DNA of 64,000 bases, taken from positions 11,550-75,549 of the forward strand of contig DATHVH010000323.1 in the NCBI GenBank assembly GCA_035461405.1, written 5' to 3'. The notes below the pieces were generated by a model that saw only the letters and a program-made list of their open reading frames with translations, did not search any database and was not told where the DNA came from. Origin of the DNA: Anditalea sp035461405. Its GTDB lineage: Bacteria > Bacteroidota > Bacteroidia > Cytophagales > Cyclobacteriaceae. Shown one piece after another: positions 46,285 to 55,453 of this stretch (positions within the stretch are counted from its first letter, which is position 1; every line of letters starts with the position of its first letter). The position numbers and the translations under genes are program-made.

Positions 46285-47403
46285 TTATGCCTCTACAGCT
46301 ATTTGCTCTTCAGGTACTTCAATTTTTTCCGCGCTCCCAGCCTTTTTTAAGAAATTATAATGTGACTTTAGTGCAAGAAAGAAAGTTTCATTTTCATGAT
46401 ATGGCAAGTCATGCTGTATAGCGGTCTCTTTCACTATTTCCGAAATAGCAGGATAATGAATATGGCAAATTTTCGGAAACAAGTGATGTTCCACCTGAAA
46501 ATTCAAGCCTCCGCAAAGGAAGGTAGCCACTTTACTCTTTCTGGCAAAGTTAGCTGTAGTCCTAAGTTGGTGCTCAGCCCAAGCTTCCTCTATATTCTCA
46601 TGCTCCTCTGGCTCAGGCAAGGTAGTTTGTTCCACAAGGTGGGCCAATTGAAAAACCAAACCTAAAACTAAACCCTCTGCAAAATTCATAGCCAAAAAGC
46701 CGATGACAAACTGCCACCAAGTAATATCCATTACCACTAATGGTATGATGATGAACAGACTATAATAAATAAATTTATAAAAGAAGAGGTTAAAATACTG
46801 GATTTTAGGATGCTTATTTTGGTGCTTTCCTATGCTCTTTTGAAAAAACTTAAGATAATCCTTTCTAAAAAACCAAGACATAGAAGCCAAGGAATATAGA
46901 AAGAATGCATAGATATGCTGAAATTTATGTATGCTTTTCTTTTCCTCACTGGGAGAAACCCTAACCATTCCCGGCGCTACCTCCAGATCCCCATCATGAC
47001 CCACAATATTGGTATAAGTGTGATGAATTTGATTATGGGTAATGTTCCAGACATAATCATTAGCCCCAATGATGTTAAACAGAAAGCCCAATGATTTATT
47101 AACCCAATTTTTTGAAGAATAAGATCCATGAAGGGCATCATGGCAAATATTAAATCCTATAAAGGCCATAGTCATACCAAGACCCACTGCCATTAGTAGA
47201 GATACCCATATAGAAAATACTTCAGTCAAGATAAGTACGTAGAACCCTACAAAGAAAACAAGGTACACAGCCGTTTTGATAGCCATTGCTGCATTGGCTT
47301 TTTTGGAAATATTATTTGATACAAAATAATTTTCTACTCGTTTTCTAAGCGTATTAAAGAAGAGGGAATTTTTTGAATCTATAAATTTAATGGATTGGCT
47401 CAT
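46285..47403 (-). CDS. Membrane fatty-acid desaturase (front-end type)
   Basis: 372 residues with about four transmembrane helices and the three histidine clusters of membrane di-iron desaturases: HDALH (88-92), HNQIHH (123-128) and QVEHH (303-307). Gln in the third box is typical of front-end (delta-5/6-type) desaturases, although no cytochrome b5 domain is fused. It introduces a double bond into acyl-CoA or acyl-lipid chains, adjusting membrane fluidity. A cold or fluidity response is plausible. The region upstream is long and AT-rich. Confidence 0.9.
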   Translation of the reverse strand: MSQSIKFIDSKNSLFFNTLRKRVENYFVSNNISKKANAAMAIKTAVYLVFFVGFYVLILTEVFSIWVSLLMAVGLGMTMAFIGFNICHDALHGSYSSKNWVNKSLGFLFNIIGANDYVWNITHNQIHHTYTNIVGHDGDLEVAPGMVRVSPSEEKKSIHKFQHIYAFFLYSLASMSWFFRKDYLKFFQKSIGKHQNKHPKIQYFNLFFYKFIYYSLFIIIPLVVMDITWWQFVIGFLAMNFAEGLVLGLVFQLAHLVEQTTLPEPEEHENIEEAWAEHQLRTTANFARKSKVATFLCGGLNFQVEHHLFPKICHIHYPAISEIVKETAIQHDLPYHENETFFLALKSHYNFLKKAGSAEKIEVPEEQIAVEA

Positions 47404-48009
47404 AGGTAATAAGGGTAATTCTACTAATTTCGGGCGATTATAATTATAACAAAATTTTTATTTAAATGATTTCGAAAATAAAAAATAATGTTATAAAACT
47501 TTTCATATTTTATTATTTTTCAGAATTTTATTTTAAGTTTTTATTCAATGCTCCATGTAGATGTTAAACATAGCAAATAGTAAATACTTATTGCAAAATG
47601 AAGTTTACCTCTTTATTTTATTGAACTTCAATCAATATCTGAAAGTAAGAAGTGGGTCAGAGGTAACTTTAATATTTTCTAATAGGGTTTCAATGGTAAA
47701 GATATCAATAGAATTTTTAAATCATTTTAATTATTAGAAAGAATAAAGAAGACATTTATCAGTTTTAGGGATAAATATGAATCATTTATTAACCAATGGT
47801 ACCCAGCATTGTTTTCCTCTTTTAAAAATTAAGGTCATTCCTCCAGGGCTATAGATTATTATTTTACCCATAAATGGCTATAGATAAAAACCCATAAATG
47901 GCTTGTTATCCGTTAATATTTAAAAAAAATTCTTTATAAATAGCTAACCGATTTGATTTTGTTTTTGAACTCCTTATTTTTCTTGAAATTTTCAACCATT
48001 CTTTAGAAA
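47404..48009. other. Divergent intergenic region between desaturase and UPF0158
   Basis: 606 nt without a gene. It should hold both divergent promoters. The only clear structure is a tandem direct repeat at 47848-47903; the rest is AT-rich. Confidence 0.5.
47848..47903 (+). repeat. Two tandem GGCTATAGAT...CCCATAAAT units
   Basis: GGCTATAGAT followed by CCCATAAAT occurs twice, with unit lengths of 29 and 24 nt, and a third GGCT begins immediately after. CCCATAAATGGCT itself is repeated exactly at 47867-47879 and 47891-47903. The element lies about 107 nt upstream of the UPF0158 start, so paired regulator binding sites are likely. Confidence 0.45.
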
Positions 48010-48450
48010 ATGCTATCGCTAGATAAAGCTCAAAAAGAGAAAATCGCCGGATTGTTAATCAAAGGCTTGATTTGTTTCTATGAAATTGATTCCAAAAAAA
48101 TGTATTCCATGCCCGATGATGAAGATCATTTTAGCTATGACCTTACTCCAGAAGAGGAAGACATTTTAGATGAAATCGAAGAAAATCCGGATAACTATGT
48201 GGAATTTATACGGATGGAACCCCACCATGAAAGTCTGATCATGGAAGACTTTGCAGACCGCCATGTGAAGGATAAAAATTTTCAGGAAGAACTTTTCAAT
48301 GCATTGGCGAAAAGCAAGCCTGCCTCTAATTTCCGATTTCTCGTAGAAAGCTCACAAGAATACAAGAGAAAGTGGAATGAATTTTTACTCTCTAAATATT
48401 TAGACTGGGTACAAGAACAGTTGGATAGTCATAACATCATGGAAGATTAA
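48010..48450 (+). CDS. UPF0158 family protein
   Basis: 146-residue acidic cytosolic protein matching UPF0158 (PF03682): LIKGLICFYEIDSKKMYSMPD near the start, the central ENPDNYVEFIRMEPHHESLIMEDFAD, and FLVESSQEYKRKWNEFLLSKYLDWVQEQL at the end. The function of this family is unknown. It is the first gene of a compact plus-strand group (gaps of 8, 2 and 33 nt) with a GNAT acetyltransferase, a GDPD-family hydrolase and an M1 peptidase. Confidence 0.88.
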   Translation: MLSLDKAQKEKIAGLLIKGLICFYEIDSKKMYSMPDDEDHFSYDLTPEEEDILDEIEENPDNYVEFIRMEPHHESLIMEDFADRHVKDKNFQEELFNALAKSKPASNFRFLVESSQEYKRKWNEFLLSKYLDWVQEQLDSHNIMED

Positions 48451-48458
48451 GCCAGTTC

Positions 48459-48959
48459 ATGAAAAGGCTTTCCACAGAGGATATCACCATCAGATCGTTT
48501 CTGAATCCTGGAGATATCGGTATGATCACTTATTTACACGGCACTCTGTATCATCAGGAATTTGGCTTTGGGATAAGTTTTGAAAGCTATGTAGCAGGGG
48601 CTTTTTCCGAATTTTATAGTAATTATGATACTCATAAAGATAAGATATGGGTATGTGAACATGATGGTAAAATTATTGGATCAATATTGTTAATAGGTAG
48701 AGGTAATGGTGAAGCGCAATTGCGTTTTTTTCTCATTCATCCATTATATAGGAATATCGGTCTGGGAAAATATTTGATTTCTCAATGCATTAACTTTGCT
48801 AAGGCACAATCTTATCAAAAAATTTACCTATGGACCACAGATCAACTTCCAGCTTCTAAACATTTGTATCTTACCCACGGCTTTGAGCTACTGGAAGAAA
48901 AGTACAGTGAAAGTTTTGGCGTATCTGTGATGGAACAGTACTATGAATTGGTCCTTTAA
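48459..48959 (+). CDS. GNAT-family N-acetyltransferase
   Basis: 166 residues with the GNAT core: IWVCEHDGKIIGSILLIGRGNGEAQLRFFLIHPLYRNIGLGKYLI. Motif A (Q/R-x-x-G-x-G/A form, here YRNIGLGKYL) binds acetyl-CoA. YLTHGFELLEEK is the closing motif. The acceptor could be an amino-terminal or small-molecule amine. In many MarR-type fusions a similar domain is C-terminal, but here it stands alone. It starts 8 nt after the UPF0158 stop. Confidence 0.88.
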   Translation: MKRLSTEDITIRSFLNPGDIGMITYLHGTLYHQEFGFGISFESYVAGAFSEFYSNYDTHKDKIWVCEHDGKIIGSILLIGRGNGEAQLRFFLIHPLYRNIGLGKYLISQCINFAKAQSYQKIYLWTTDQLPASKHLYLTHGFELLEEKYSESFGVSVMEQYYELVL

Positions 48960-48961
48960 TC

Positions 48962-49792
48962 ATGCTCAACTTGAATAAAGCTGCTCTTACCTTTTTATCT
49001 ATATTTATCCTATTTCAAACACTAGGCTTTAGTCAATCCTTAAAAGAAGCCATCCTTCAGAACAGTATCACAATTAGCTCCCATAGAGGAGTCAGTGTAT
49101 TAGGGGAAGAGGAAAATAGTATTTTGTCGATGACTAAAGCCTTAACTGAGGGGATTTTACTTCATGAAATAGATATTATGGAAAGTAAGGATGGTAAATT
49201 GTATTTGCTTCACGATGAAACCCTTGACAGGACCACAGATAAAAAAGGAAAGATAATAGAAACTGATAGCGATATATTGGATAGTGCCCACCTGAATGGA
49301 ACAAAAGAACCTTTACCTACTTTTAAAGAGGCTCTTTATTGGGCAAAGGAAAATGGAGCCTACCTGATGCTGGATGTAAAATCAGCACCAGTCGCCAAAG
49401 TAATGGCCGAAGTAGAGGAGCTAGAGCTGATGGATAGGGTGATGTTGCTTACCTTTAGCAGAGAGAGAACAAAAGAAGCCATTTCTTATCCAAAATCATT
49501 TCTCATATCTGCTCTCATCCAAGATAAATCTGACATCGATTATTTCTCGGATTTATTCACAGGTTCAGATTTTTTAATCGGATATATAAATAAATCAGCT
49601 GACACTTACCTTTATCAAGAAGTGAAATCTGCCGGAATTCCTATCATTACAGATACTATGGGAGAGCTAGATAAGCAGGCACACCAGGGTGATGGAAATA
49701 CTTATATTGATTTTATTAATAGCAAAAACCCAGATATATTGGTCAGCGATTATCCTTTATTGCTTAAGAAGGTGGTCAACAAGCATTTTTGA
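48962..49792 (+). CDS. Exported glycerophosphodiester phosphodiesterase-family protein
   Basis: 276 residues with a signal peptide (about 1-24, cut near GFSQS). A GDPD TIM barrel follows: first catalytic His in SHRGVSVLGEEEN, acidic metal ligands in HEIDIMESKDGKLYLLHDETLDRTT with the second catalytic His, and the end strand ILVSDYPL. It would cleave glycerophosphodiesters to glycerol-3-phosphate and an alcohol in the periplasm. It starts 2 nt after the acetyltransferase gene, so the two are co-transcribed. Confidence 0.9.
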   Translation: MLNLNKAALTFLSIFILFQTLGFSQSLKEAILQNSITISSHRGVSVLGEEENSILSMTKALTEGILLHEIDIMESKDGKLYLLHDETLDRTTDKKGKIIETDSDILDSAHLNGTKEPLPTFKEALYWAKENGAYLMLDVKSAPVAKVMAEVEELELMDRVMLLTFSRERTKEAISYPKSFLISALIQDKSDIDYFSDLFTGSDFLIGYINKSADTYLYQEVKSAGIPIITDTMGELDKQAHQGDGNTYIDFINSKNPDILVSDYPLLLKKVVNKHF

Positions 49793-49825
49793 TCCAAATT
49801 GCTTATCTTTTCAAAAACGATAAAG

Positions 49826-51400
49826 ATGAAACAACTTCCATTTCTTCTAATAGGGTTTCTAATTACTACTATAACATTTGGACAATCCAATACCTATACG
49901 TGGGGCGGGCCAATAGATCCACTGCAGGCACGATATGAAGTGGAGAGATACACTTTATCATTAGAATTCTTTCCGGAAACTCAGGAAATTCACGGTTCAA
50001 ATCTGGTAAAAATTAACTGTGAAGGCAGATTGGATACTTTAAGGCTCAATCTCATCAATGAGTATAAAGTAAAGAAAGTTGAAATTTACGATGAAGAAGT
50101 GAAATTCTCTCATGCCAATGATTTACTTGATATTTACATCCCGGATGGATGTGCCACTGAAGCTAAAATTTACTATGGGGGCAAAACCCCTATTGCAACT
50201 AACCCGCCCTGGTCTGGAGGATTTACCTGGGAGAAAGATGAAAATGACAACTATTGGATGGGACTATCATCCCAAAATGAAGGTGCGAAAATTTTTATGC
50301 CTGCCAAGGACCACCCTTCCAGTGAACCTTCTATGGGCGTAGACCTTTACTTGACAGCCCCTTCACCCTATTTTATAGCTTCAAATGGCAGGTTGGCCAA
50401 AACTGAGAAAACAGAAAATAAAATTACCTACCACTGGACTACCAATTATCCTATAAACAATTATAATATAAATTTTACTCTTGGAATATTCCATAAAGAA
50501 GAGAAGGAATACTTTTCAATTGAGGGTAATGCTATACCAATGATGGTGTATGTATTGGAAGAAAATAATGATAAAGCTCCATTATTATTAAGTGTATTGG
50601 AAAACAGTACGAAAACACATGAATATTATTTCGGGGAATTCCCATTTCCAGAGGATAAAATAGCAGTAGTCGAAACCCCATACTTGGGCATGGAGCACCA
50701 GACTATAAATGGATATGGCAATAATTTTCAATTTGTAAGAATGGGTGACACATGGTACGATTGGTTGCTTCACCATGAACTTGGCCATGAATGGTGGGGA
50801 AATAAAGTTAGCGTAAATGACTGGGCCCACTTTTGGATTCATGAAGGTCTTACCGCCTATGGAGACTGGCTCTATTTCTTAAAACACGATGGAGAAAAGG
50901 CATATAGGGAAAAGGCCAGATCTGAAAAACGAAACATTCACCACCAGCAAGCTATAGTAGCACCTGATCATGCCACTGCTGAAGAAGCTTATCATGGAGA
51001 AATATATACTAAAGGCGCCTATATCATTCATTCTCTAAGATTTTTATTAGGTGATGAGGTGTTTTTTCCTATGCTTAAGGCTATGGCAAATGATGAGCGG
51101 TTTATATATCAAAATAGAGTCACTACTGCTGACCTAATCGATTTTGTAAAAAATTATAGCAATAAGGATCTTAAAGAATTTTTTAACCTTTATCTATACA
51201 CTATAGATATACCTGAAATTAAAATCAATAAAAAAAGTAGAGGCAGATATGATATTAGGATGACCCATATCAGCCTACCTGTAGAGATAGAAACTTCAGA
51301 TGGAATAAAAAAACACACTTTGTCCGATAAACCAACCACTATAAAAAGTGAAACTGTACCCGTAATTGATCCAAATGATTGGTATTTACTTAAGAAATAG
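49826..51400 (+). CDS. Exported M1-family zinc metallopeptidase
   Basis: The second ATG (49826) gives 524 residues with a signal peptide (MKQLPFLLIGFLITTITFGQ); the ATG 27 nt upstream adds a polar extension. The aminopeptidase motif GMEHQTING stands where GxMEN usually lies. The zinc site is HHELGHEWWGNKV with a further Glu in HEGLTAYGD. A short C-terminal beta domain is present. It should release N-terminal amino acids from peptides in the periplasm. It is last in the UPF0158-GNAT-GDPD group and ends 2 nt from a convergent small gene. Confidence 0.9.
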   Translation: MKQLPFLLIGFLITTITFGQSNTYTWGGPIDPLQARYEVERYTLSLEFFPETQEIHGSNLVKINCEGRLDTLRLNLINEYKVKKVEIYDEEVKFSHANDLLDIYIPDGCATEAKIYYGGKTPIATNPPWSGGFTWEKDENDNYWMGLSSQNEGAKIFMPAKDHPSSEPSMGVDLYLTAPSPYFIASNGRLAKTEKTENKITYHWTTNYPINNYNINFTLGIFHKEEKEYFSIEGNAIPMMVYVLEENNDKAPLLLSVLENSTKTHEYYFGEFPFPEDKIAVVETPYLGMEHQTINGYGNNFQFVRMGDTWYDWLLHHELGHEWWGNKVSVNDWAHFWIHEGLTAYGDWLYFLKHDGEKAYREKARSEKRNIHHQQAIVAPDHATAEEAYHGEIYTKGAYIIHSLRFLLGDEVFFPMLKAMANDERFIYQNRVTTADLIDFVKNYSNKDLKEFFNLYLYTIDIPEIKINKKSRGRYDIRMTHISLPVEIETSDGIKKHTLSDKPTTIKSETVPVIDPNDWYLLKK

Positions 51401-51402
51401 GA

Positions 51403-51621
51403 TTACCTAATAGATAACTCGTCCTCTTCGATAGGCAGATCGATGCCCGGTGGAAGATCTAATACCGGATCATTGTCCTCCCCTTCGTCTCCATCATCAC
51501 CCTTATCATCATCATCTCCATAGCCACCTTTGCTTATCAGCATGATGACTCTGATGACCATGATGCCACAGATGATTATAAGCACAAAATAATCTGGATG
51601 TAAAATTAAATATTCCCTCAT
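51403..51621 (-). CDS. Small membrane protein with acidic tail
   Basis: 72 residues: a single hydrophobic span (FVLIIICGIMVIRVIMLI, about 12-30) and then a Gly/Asp/Glu-rich tail (GDDDDKGDDGDEGEDND) ending in a Pro-rich segment. The tail could bind divalent cations or sit disordered in the cytosol. It converges with the M1 peptidase 2 nt away. No family is recognised. The low-complexity tail means the call rests on the membrane span and the clean ORF. Confidence 0.55.
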   Translation of the reverse strand: MREYLILHPDYFVLIIICGIMVIRVIMLISKGGYGDDDDKGDDGDEGEDNDPVLDLPPGIDLPIEEDELSIR

Positions 51622-51803
51622 GACCTACCTTTCCACATGACTCTTTTTTGGCATGAAATAAAACATAAATTATACCAAGTGAAGCTAAAGCAATATAAAA
51701 AAATATCAGGAAAATTTCAGCACTTTTTCGCTTAAAATATCAAGAAGAACTAGGGTATAAGGACCATGAAGAACTTATAAAAATCTATAAAATTAAAAGT
51801 AAA

Positions 51804-51828
51804 AAGGAGCAAACTTTGTCTGCTCCTT
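51804..51828 (-). terminator. Terminator after the dipeptidase gene
   Basis: Arms AAGGAGCA and TGCTCCTT with a 9-nt loop, flanked by A-runs (T-run on the minus strand). It begins 12 nt after the stop codon. Confidence 0.75.
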
Positions 51829-51839
51829 AAATTTAATAA

Positions 51840-53108
51840 TTATCCCGCCTGTCTGGCATAATCTTCTACTGCATTCCAAACTCTAAAAATATTCCCGCTG
51901 CAGATTTTTTCTATATCTGACTTTTTATATCCTCGTTTAAGTAATTCTGCTATCAGATTTGGATACATGGATACATCTTTCAGACCTGTGGGCAAAGAGT
52001 CCCCCACTCCATCATAATCCGAACCCAGACCTACATATTCAATGCCTGCAATAGATACTACATGGTCTATATGATCCGCTACTTTAGTGACATCAGGAAA
52101 GGGATTATGCTTAGCGGTATATTCACTAATGTAAGCTCTGGCCTCAGGATCACTTCTACTTAAATCATTTTCTGCTAGCCAGTTGACCATATGTTCACGT
52201 ACTTCGCTGGTTTTTTGCTGATAATCACCATCAATAAAACTCCCCCCAAAATTTATCATGATGACTCCTTTGTTTTCTGCCAGCTTTCTGATCATATCAT
52301 CATCCATATTACGTTCAAAACCTGGAGTGAATTTCCTTGCTGAAGAATGAGAGGCTATTACCGGAACAGAAGTGATTTCCAAAACATCATAAAAAGTATT
52401 ATCTGACACGTGAGAGATATCCACCATTATCCCTATACGGTTCATCTCCAATACTACTTCTTCTCCATACTCGCTTAGCCCACCATGGGTGGCTGCATCA
52501 TCATAAGAAGAATCACCTATAAGGTTATCTTTGCCATGGGTTAAAGTGATGTACCGGATGCCCTGGTCATAATAATACTTAACATTGGCAATATCACTTT
52601 CTAGAGGAGCACCGTTTTCCATCCCCATAGGCAGAGATATCAACCCTTTTTCAAAATTTCTTTTTATATCATCGGGGGAATAAGCCATGGCAAATTTGTC
52701 TGGCCATGAATGGGCAATTCTTTCAGTCATTTTGATAAGGGAGTCGGCAAAGACTTTCGCTCCACCGTTTTCCTGATAGCTGGCAGGAATATATATGGAC
52801 ATAAAAGGTGCATCTAGTCCACCCTCTTTGGCTCGAGGATAGTCAAAATTTCCCCCATCAGTTCTCTCTGAGACATCCAGCATTTCCCGCTGAAGGGTAA
52901 ACCCGCCTACTTTCATTCTATAAGGCAGATCCACATGGCCATCCACCATAATAAATTCCTGCGCCATCTTTTTTGCAGCCTCTAACCTTTCTGCATCTGA
53001 CATATTTTTATAGTCTTCTTCCTGATCTGCAGGCGCTTGAGAGCAACCAAGTAAAAGACCAAAAACCATAAAGGCACTTATTAAACTATTGATTTTATTA
53101 GATATCAT
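51840..53108 (-). CDS. M19 membrane dipeptidase, lipoprotein
   Basis: The internal ATG (MISNKINSLISAFMV) gives 422 residues with a lipobox (LLLGC); an upstream ATG at 53162 adds 18 residues before the signal and is unlikely. The renal dipeptidase fold is clear: first metal pair in MVDGHVDLPYRM, Glu in MENGAPLESD, His in VDISHVSDN and HSSARKF, and Asp in GLGSDYDGVG. It hydrolyses dipeptides, including D-amino-acid-containing ones, in the periplasm. It is monocistronic. Confidence 0.93.
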   Translation of the reverse strand: MISNKINSLISAFMVFGLLLGCSQAPADQEEDYKNMSDAERLEAAKKMAQEFIMVDGHVDLPYRMKVGGFTLQREMLDVSERTDGGNFDYPRAKEGGLDAPFMSIYIPASYQENGGAKVFADSLIKMTERIAHSWPDKFAMAYSPDDIKRNFEKGLISLPMGMENGAPLESDIANVKYYYDQGIRYITLTHGKDNLIGDSSYDDAATHGGLSEYGEEVVLEMNRIGIMVDISHVSDNTFYDVLEITSVPVIASHSSARKFTPGFERNMDDDMIRKLAENKGVIMINFGGSFIDGDYQQKTSEVREHMVNWLAENDLSRSDPEARAYISEYTAKHNPFPDVTKVADHIDHVVSIAGIEYVGLGSDYDGVGDSLPTGLKDVSMYPNLIAELLKRGYKKSDIEKICSGNIFRVWNAVEDYARQAG

Positions 53109-53305
53109 ATTAAATGTGTTGAAAATTTTAAGGTTCTTATAAAAAAATTCAATATAAAACATACCAACTTCATAAGGAAATAAAAATTTATAAGCGGTTG
53201 ATCCCTAGTCTTCAAACTAATCATTAATACCCTTTTAAACCATTAAGATGGATTATGAAAAAGAATTAAGTATCTTAGTATATATACACCATACATTTTA
53301 AACCT

Positions 53306-54181
53306 ATGAAAATGACAGACAAATTTATTCCTTTTAGTCTTATGGCTATAATCTTTACTTTCACCTATTGTAGCCAAAAAGAAACTGGCAAATCTGAAAT
53401 TTTAGCAGAGGAAGACAATCCCTCTTTGACCTTTTTATGGGAAACAAAAGATACGCTCACTACATGTGAATCAGTCTTATATGATAAAAATTCAGATCAG
53501 ATATTTGTATCAAATATTGAAGGAGATGGCACAGAAAAGGATGGAGTAGGGTCTATTTCTATTATAGATAAAGAAGGAAATATAGTGAACAGGAATTGGG
53601 TGCAAGGTCTTAATGCACCTAAGGGTATGGCTATAAAAGACGGTTCATTATTCGTGACTGATATAGACGAACTTTTAGAAATTGACATAGCTACTGCTGC
53701 TGTAGTGAAAAGATATCCAGTTCAGGGTGCGGAATTTTTAAATGATGCTGCTACTGACGGGAATCACATTTACTTCTCAGATATGAGAAAGGGGAAAATC
53801 CATAAAATAGAAGACGGACAGGTAGTAACAATAGCAGAAAATCAAACCAACATAAATGGACTGCAATTTAATAATGATGGAGTTATGTTTGGTCTGGATG
53901 GAGAGGGATTAAAAAAATATGATAAGGATGGCGGTTTTGAAATAATCAATGCTAACGTTACAGGGGGTGATGGTCTTGAATATCTCGAAGGTCAAAAATG
54001 GCTTGCAAGTAGATGGCAAGGTGAGGTTTATGTAATAGATGGAGAGCAAGAGCATAAAATACTGGATACTAAAGAGGAAAAAAGCAATACTGCTGATATC
54101 GGGTATATAAAAGAGGACCGAATTTTGTTAGTTCCTACCTTTCAAAAAAACAAAGTAGTAGCATATAAGTTAACTTATTAG
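53306..54181 (+). CDS. SMP-30/gluconolactonase-like beta-propeller protein
   Basis: 291 residues with an N-terminal hydrophobic stretch ending FTYCSQK, a possible lipobox, so it is exported. The mature part is a six-bladed propeller of the SMP-30/LRE type: LWETKDTLTTCESVLYDKNSDQIFVSN, GLNAPKGMAIKDGSLFVTDI, NDAATDGNHIYFSDMRKGKIHKI, NINGLQFNNDGVMFGLDGEG and GDGLEYLEGQKWLASRW. Enzymatic activity (lactonase) or a sensing role cannot be decided. It is monocistronic and divergent from the dipeptidase gene. Confidence 0.78.
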   Translation: MKMTDKFIPFSLMAIIFTFTYCSQKETGKSEILAEEDNPSLTFLWETKDTLTTCESVLYDKNSDQIFVSNIEGDGTEKDGVGSISIIDKEGNIVNRNWVQGLNAPKGMAIKDGSLFVTDIDELLEIDIATAAVVKRYPVQGAEFLNDAATDGNHIYFSDMRKGKIHKIEDGQVVTIAENQTNINGLQFNNDGVMFGLDGEGLKKYDKDGGFEIINANVTGGDGLEYLEGQKWLASRWQGEVYVIDGEQEHKILDTKEEKSNTADIGYIKEDRILLVPTFQKNKVVAYKLTY

Positions 54182-54185
54182 AGCG

Positions 54186-54211
54186 AAACCAGAATATTTA
54201 TTCCGGTTTTT
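54186..54211 (+). terminator. Terminator after the SMP-30-like gene
   Basis: Arms AAACCAGAA and TTCCGGTTT pair with one mismatch around a TATTTA loop and run into TTTT. It begins 4 nt after the stop codon. Confidence 0.55.
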
Positions 54212-54357
54212 AGCATGAGCTAATTATTAATTATCCTTAAATTGCTGGATAAAATAATTGGTAGGCATGAATCACCACCTAACGCCTGAAGTTTAATATG
54301 CAGCTAGTATTAAAACCCGACATATTTAGCCGTCAGCTAAGGGAAAATTGATAGAAT

Positions 54358-55356
54358 ATGAAAACTCAAACACCTAATTACGAATTAGAAAAAAATATAG
54401 AAGTCATTAGCCAACTAGATGATTTCGTGGGCAAAACGGTAGATACCGTATTGGTTGATCCTGATGATTGCTGGCAGCCAACAGATTTTCTTCCAGACAT
54501 GTCCCAGCCAGACGCATTGGACCAAGTGAAATTACTGCAGGAAAGATGCGCCGCCATCCCGGATACTGTTATTACCTCATTGATAGGAAACATGATCACT
54601 GAGGAAGCACTTCCCAGCTATCAAACTTATTTTAATCTATTAGAAGGAATAAATCCTGAAGGTAATCTATTGAGTCCTTCCGGATGGGTGAGGTGGTCAA
54701 AAGCCTGGACTGCCGAAGAAAATAGACACGGAGATCTGCTCAATAAATATCTATATCTGTCCGGAAGGGCTGATATGAAAAAAGTAGAACAAACGATACA
54801 CCGATTGATATACAATGGTTTTGATCCACGATCTGAACAAGATCCTTATCAGGCCATAATTTATACCTCCTTCCAAGAAAGAGCTACTAAAGTTTCCCAC
54901 GTAAATACAGGTAAACTTGCAGATAAGGCAGGAGATGATGTACTGTCTAGGATTTGTAAGACAATAGCCGGAGATGAAGCAAGACATGAAAAAGCTTATA
55001 AGTCTTTTATGTCACAAATATTTGATATAGATCCAAGTGGTGCTATGATCGCTTTCGAAAAGATGATGCGTAAACAGATAGTAATGCCTGCGGTATTGAT
55101 GGGAGATGGCGGATCTAATCCATCTTTGTATAATCAGTTTTCTGCCATTACACAAAAAATTGGCGTATATACTGGGTGGGATTATGCTAGAATTATAGAC
55201 CATTTGGTTAAACTTTGGGAAGTAGAATCAAAAACAGGTCTTAATGATGTGGCCTCCAAAGCGCAGGAATATCTCTCAGGACTAGCTTCTAGATATATGA
55301 GACTGGCCGATAGGATGAAGACACCAGATGAAATTAGTCTAGCCTGGCTAAAATAA
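54358..55356 (+). CDS. Acyl-ACP desaturase (soluble, ferritin-like)
   Basis: 332 residues of the soluble stearoyl-ACP desaturase family. The di-iron site is visible in two ExxH motifs: E120/E121-N-R-H124 and D206-E207-A-R-H210, with Glu82/83 (TEEALPSYQ) and Glu174 (QERATKVSH) completing it. It desaturates acyl-ACP in the cytosol using ferredoxin and O2. It is a second, unrelated desaturase in this window beside the membrane enzyme at 46285. Its own terminator follows directly. Confidence 0.93.
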   Translation: MKTQTPNYELEKNIEVISQLDDFVGKTVDTVLVDPDDCWQPTDFLPDMSQPDALDQVKLLQERCAAIPDTVITSLIGNMITEEALPSYQTYFNLLEGINPEGNLLSPSGWVRWSKAWTAEENRHGDLLNKYLYLSGRADMKKVEQTIHRLIYNGFDPRSEQDPYQAIIYTSFQERATKVSHVNTGKLADKAGDDVLSRICKTIAGDEARHEKAYKSFMSQIFDIDPSGAMIAFEKMMRKQIVMPAVLMGDGGSNPSLYNQFSAITQKIGVYTGWDYARIIDHLVKLWEVESKTGLNDVASKAQEYLSGLASRYMRLADRMKTPDEISLAWLK

Positions 55357-55357
55357 T

Positions 55358-55391
55358 AAAAAAAAGCTTGAATAAACTTCAAGCTTTTTTT
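55358..55391 (+). terminator. Terminator after acyl-ACP desaturase
   Basis: Arms AGCTTGAA and TTCAAGCT, extended by A-run/T-run pairing, with a TAAAC loop and a seven-T tail. It starts 2 nt after the stop codon. Confidence 0.88.
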
Positions 55392-55453
55392 ATGCCTTTT
55401 AATAAAACAATTAGGGCATATAAAAGGTAAATAAATAGAAACTACACCACTTT

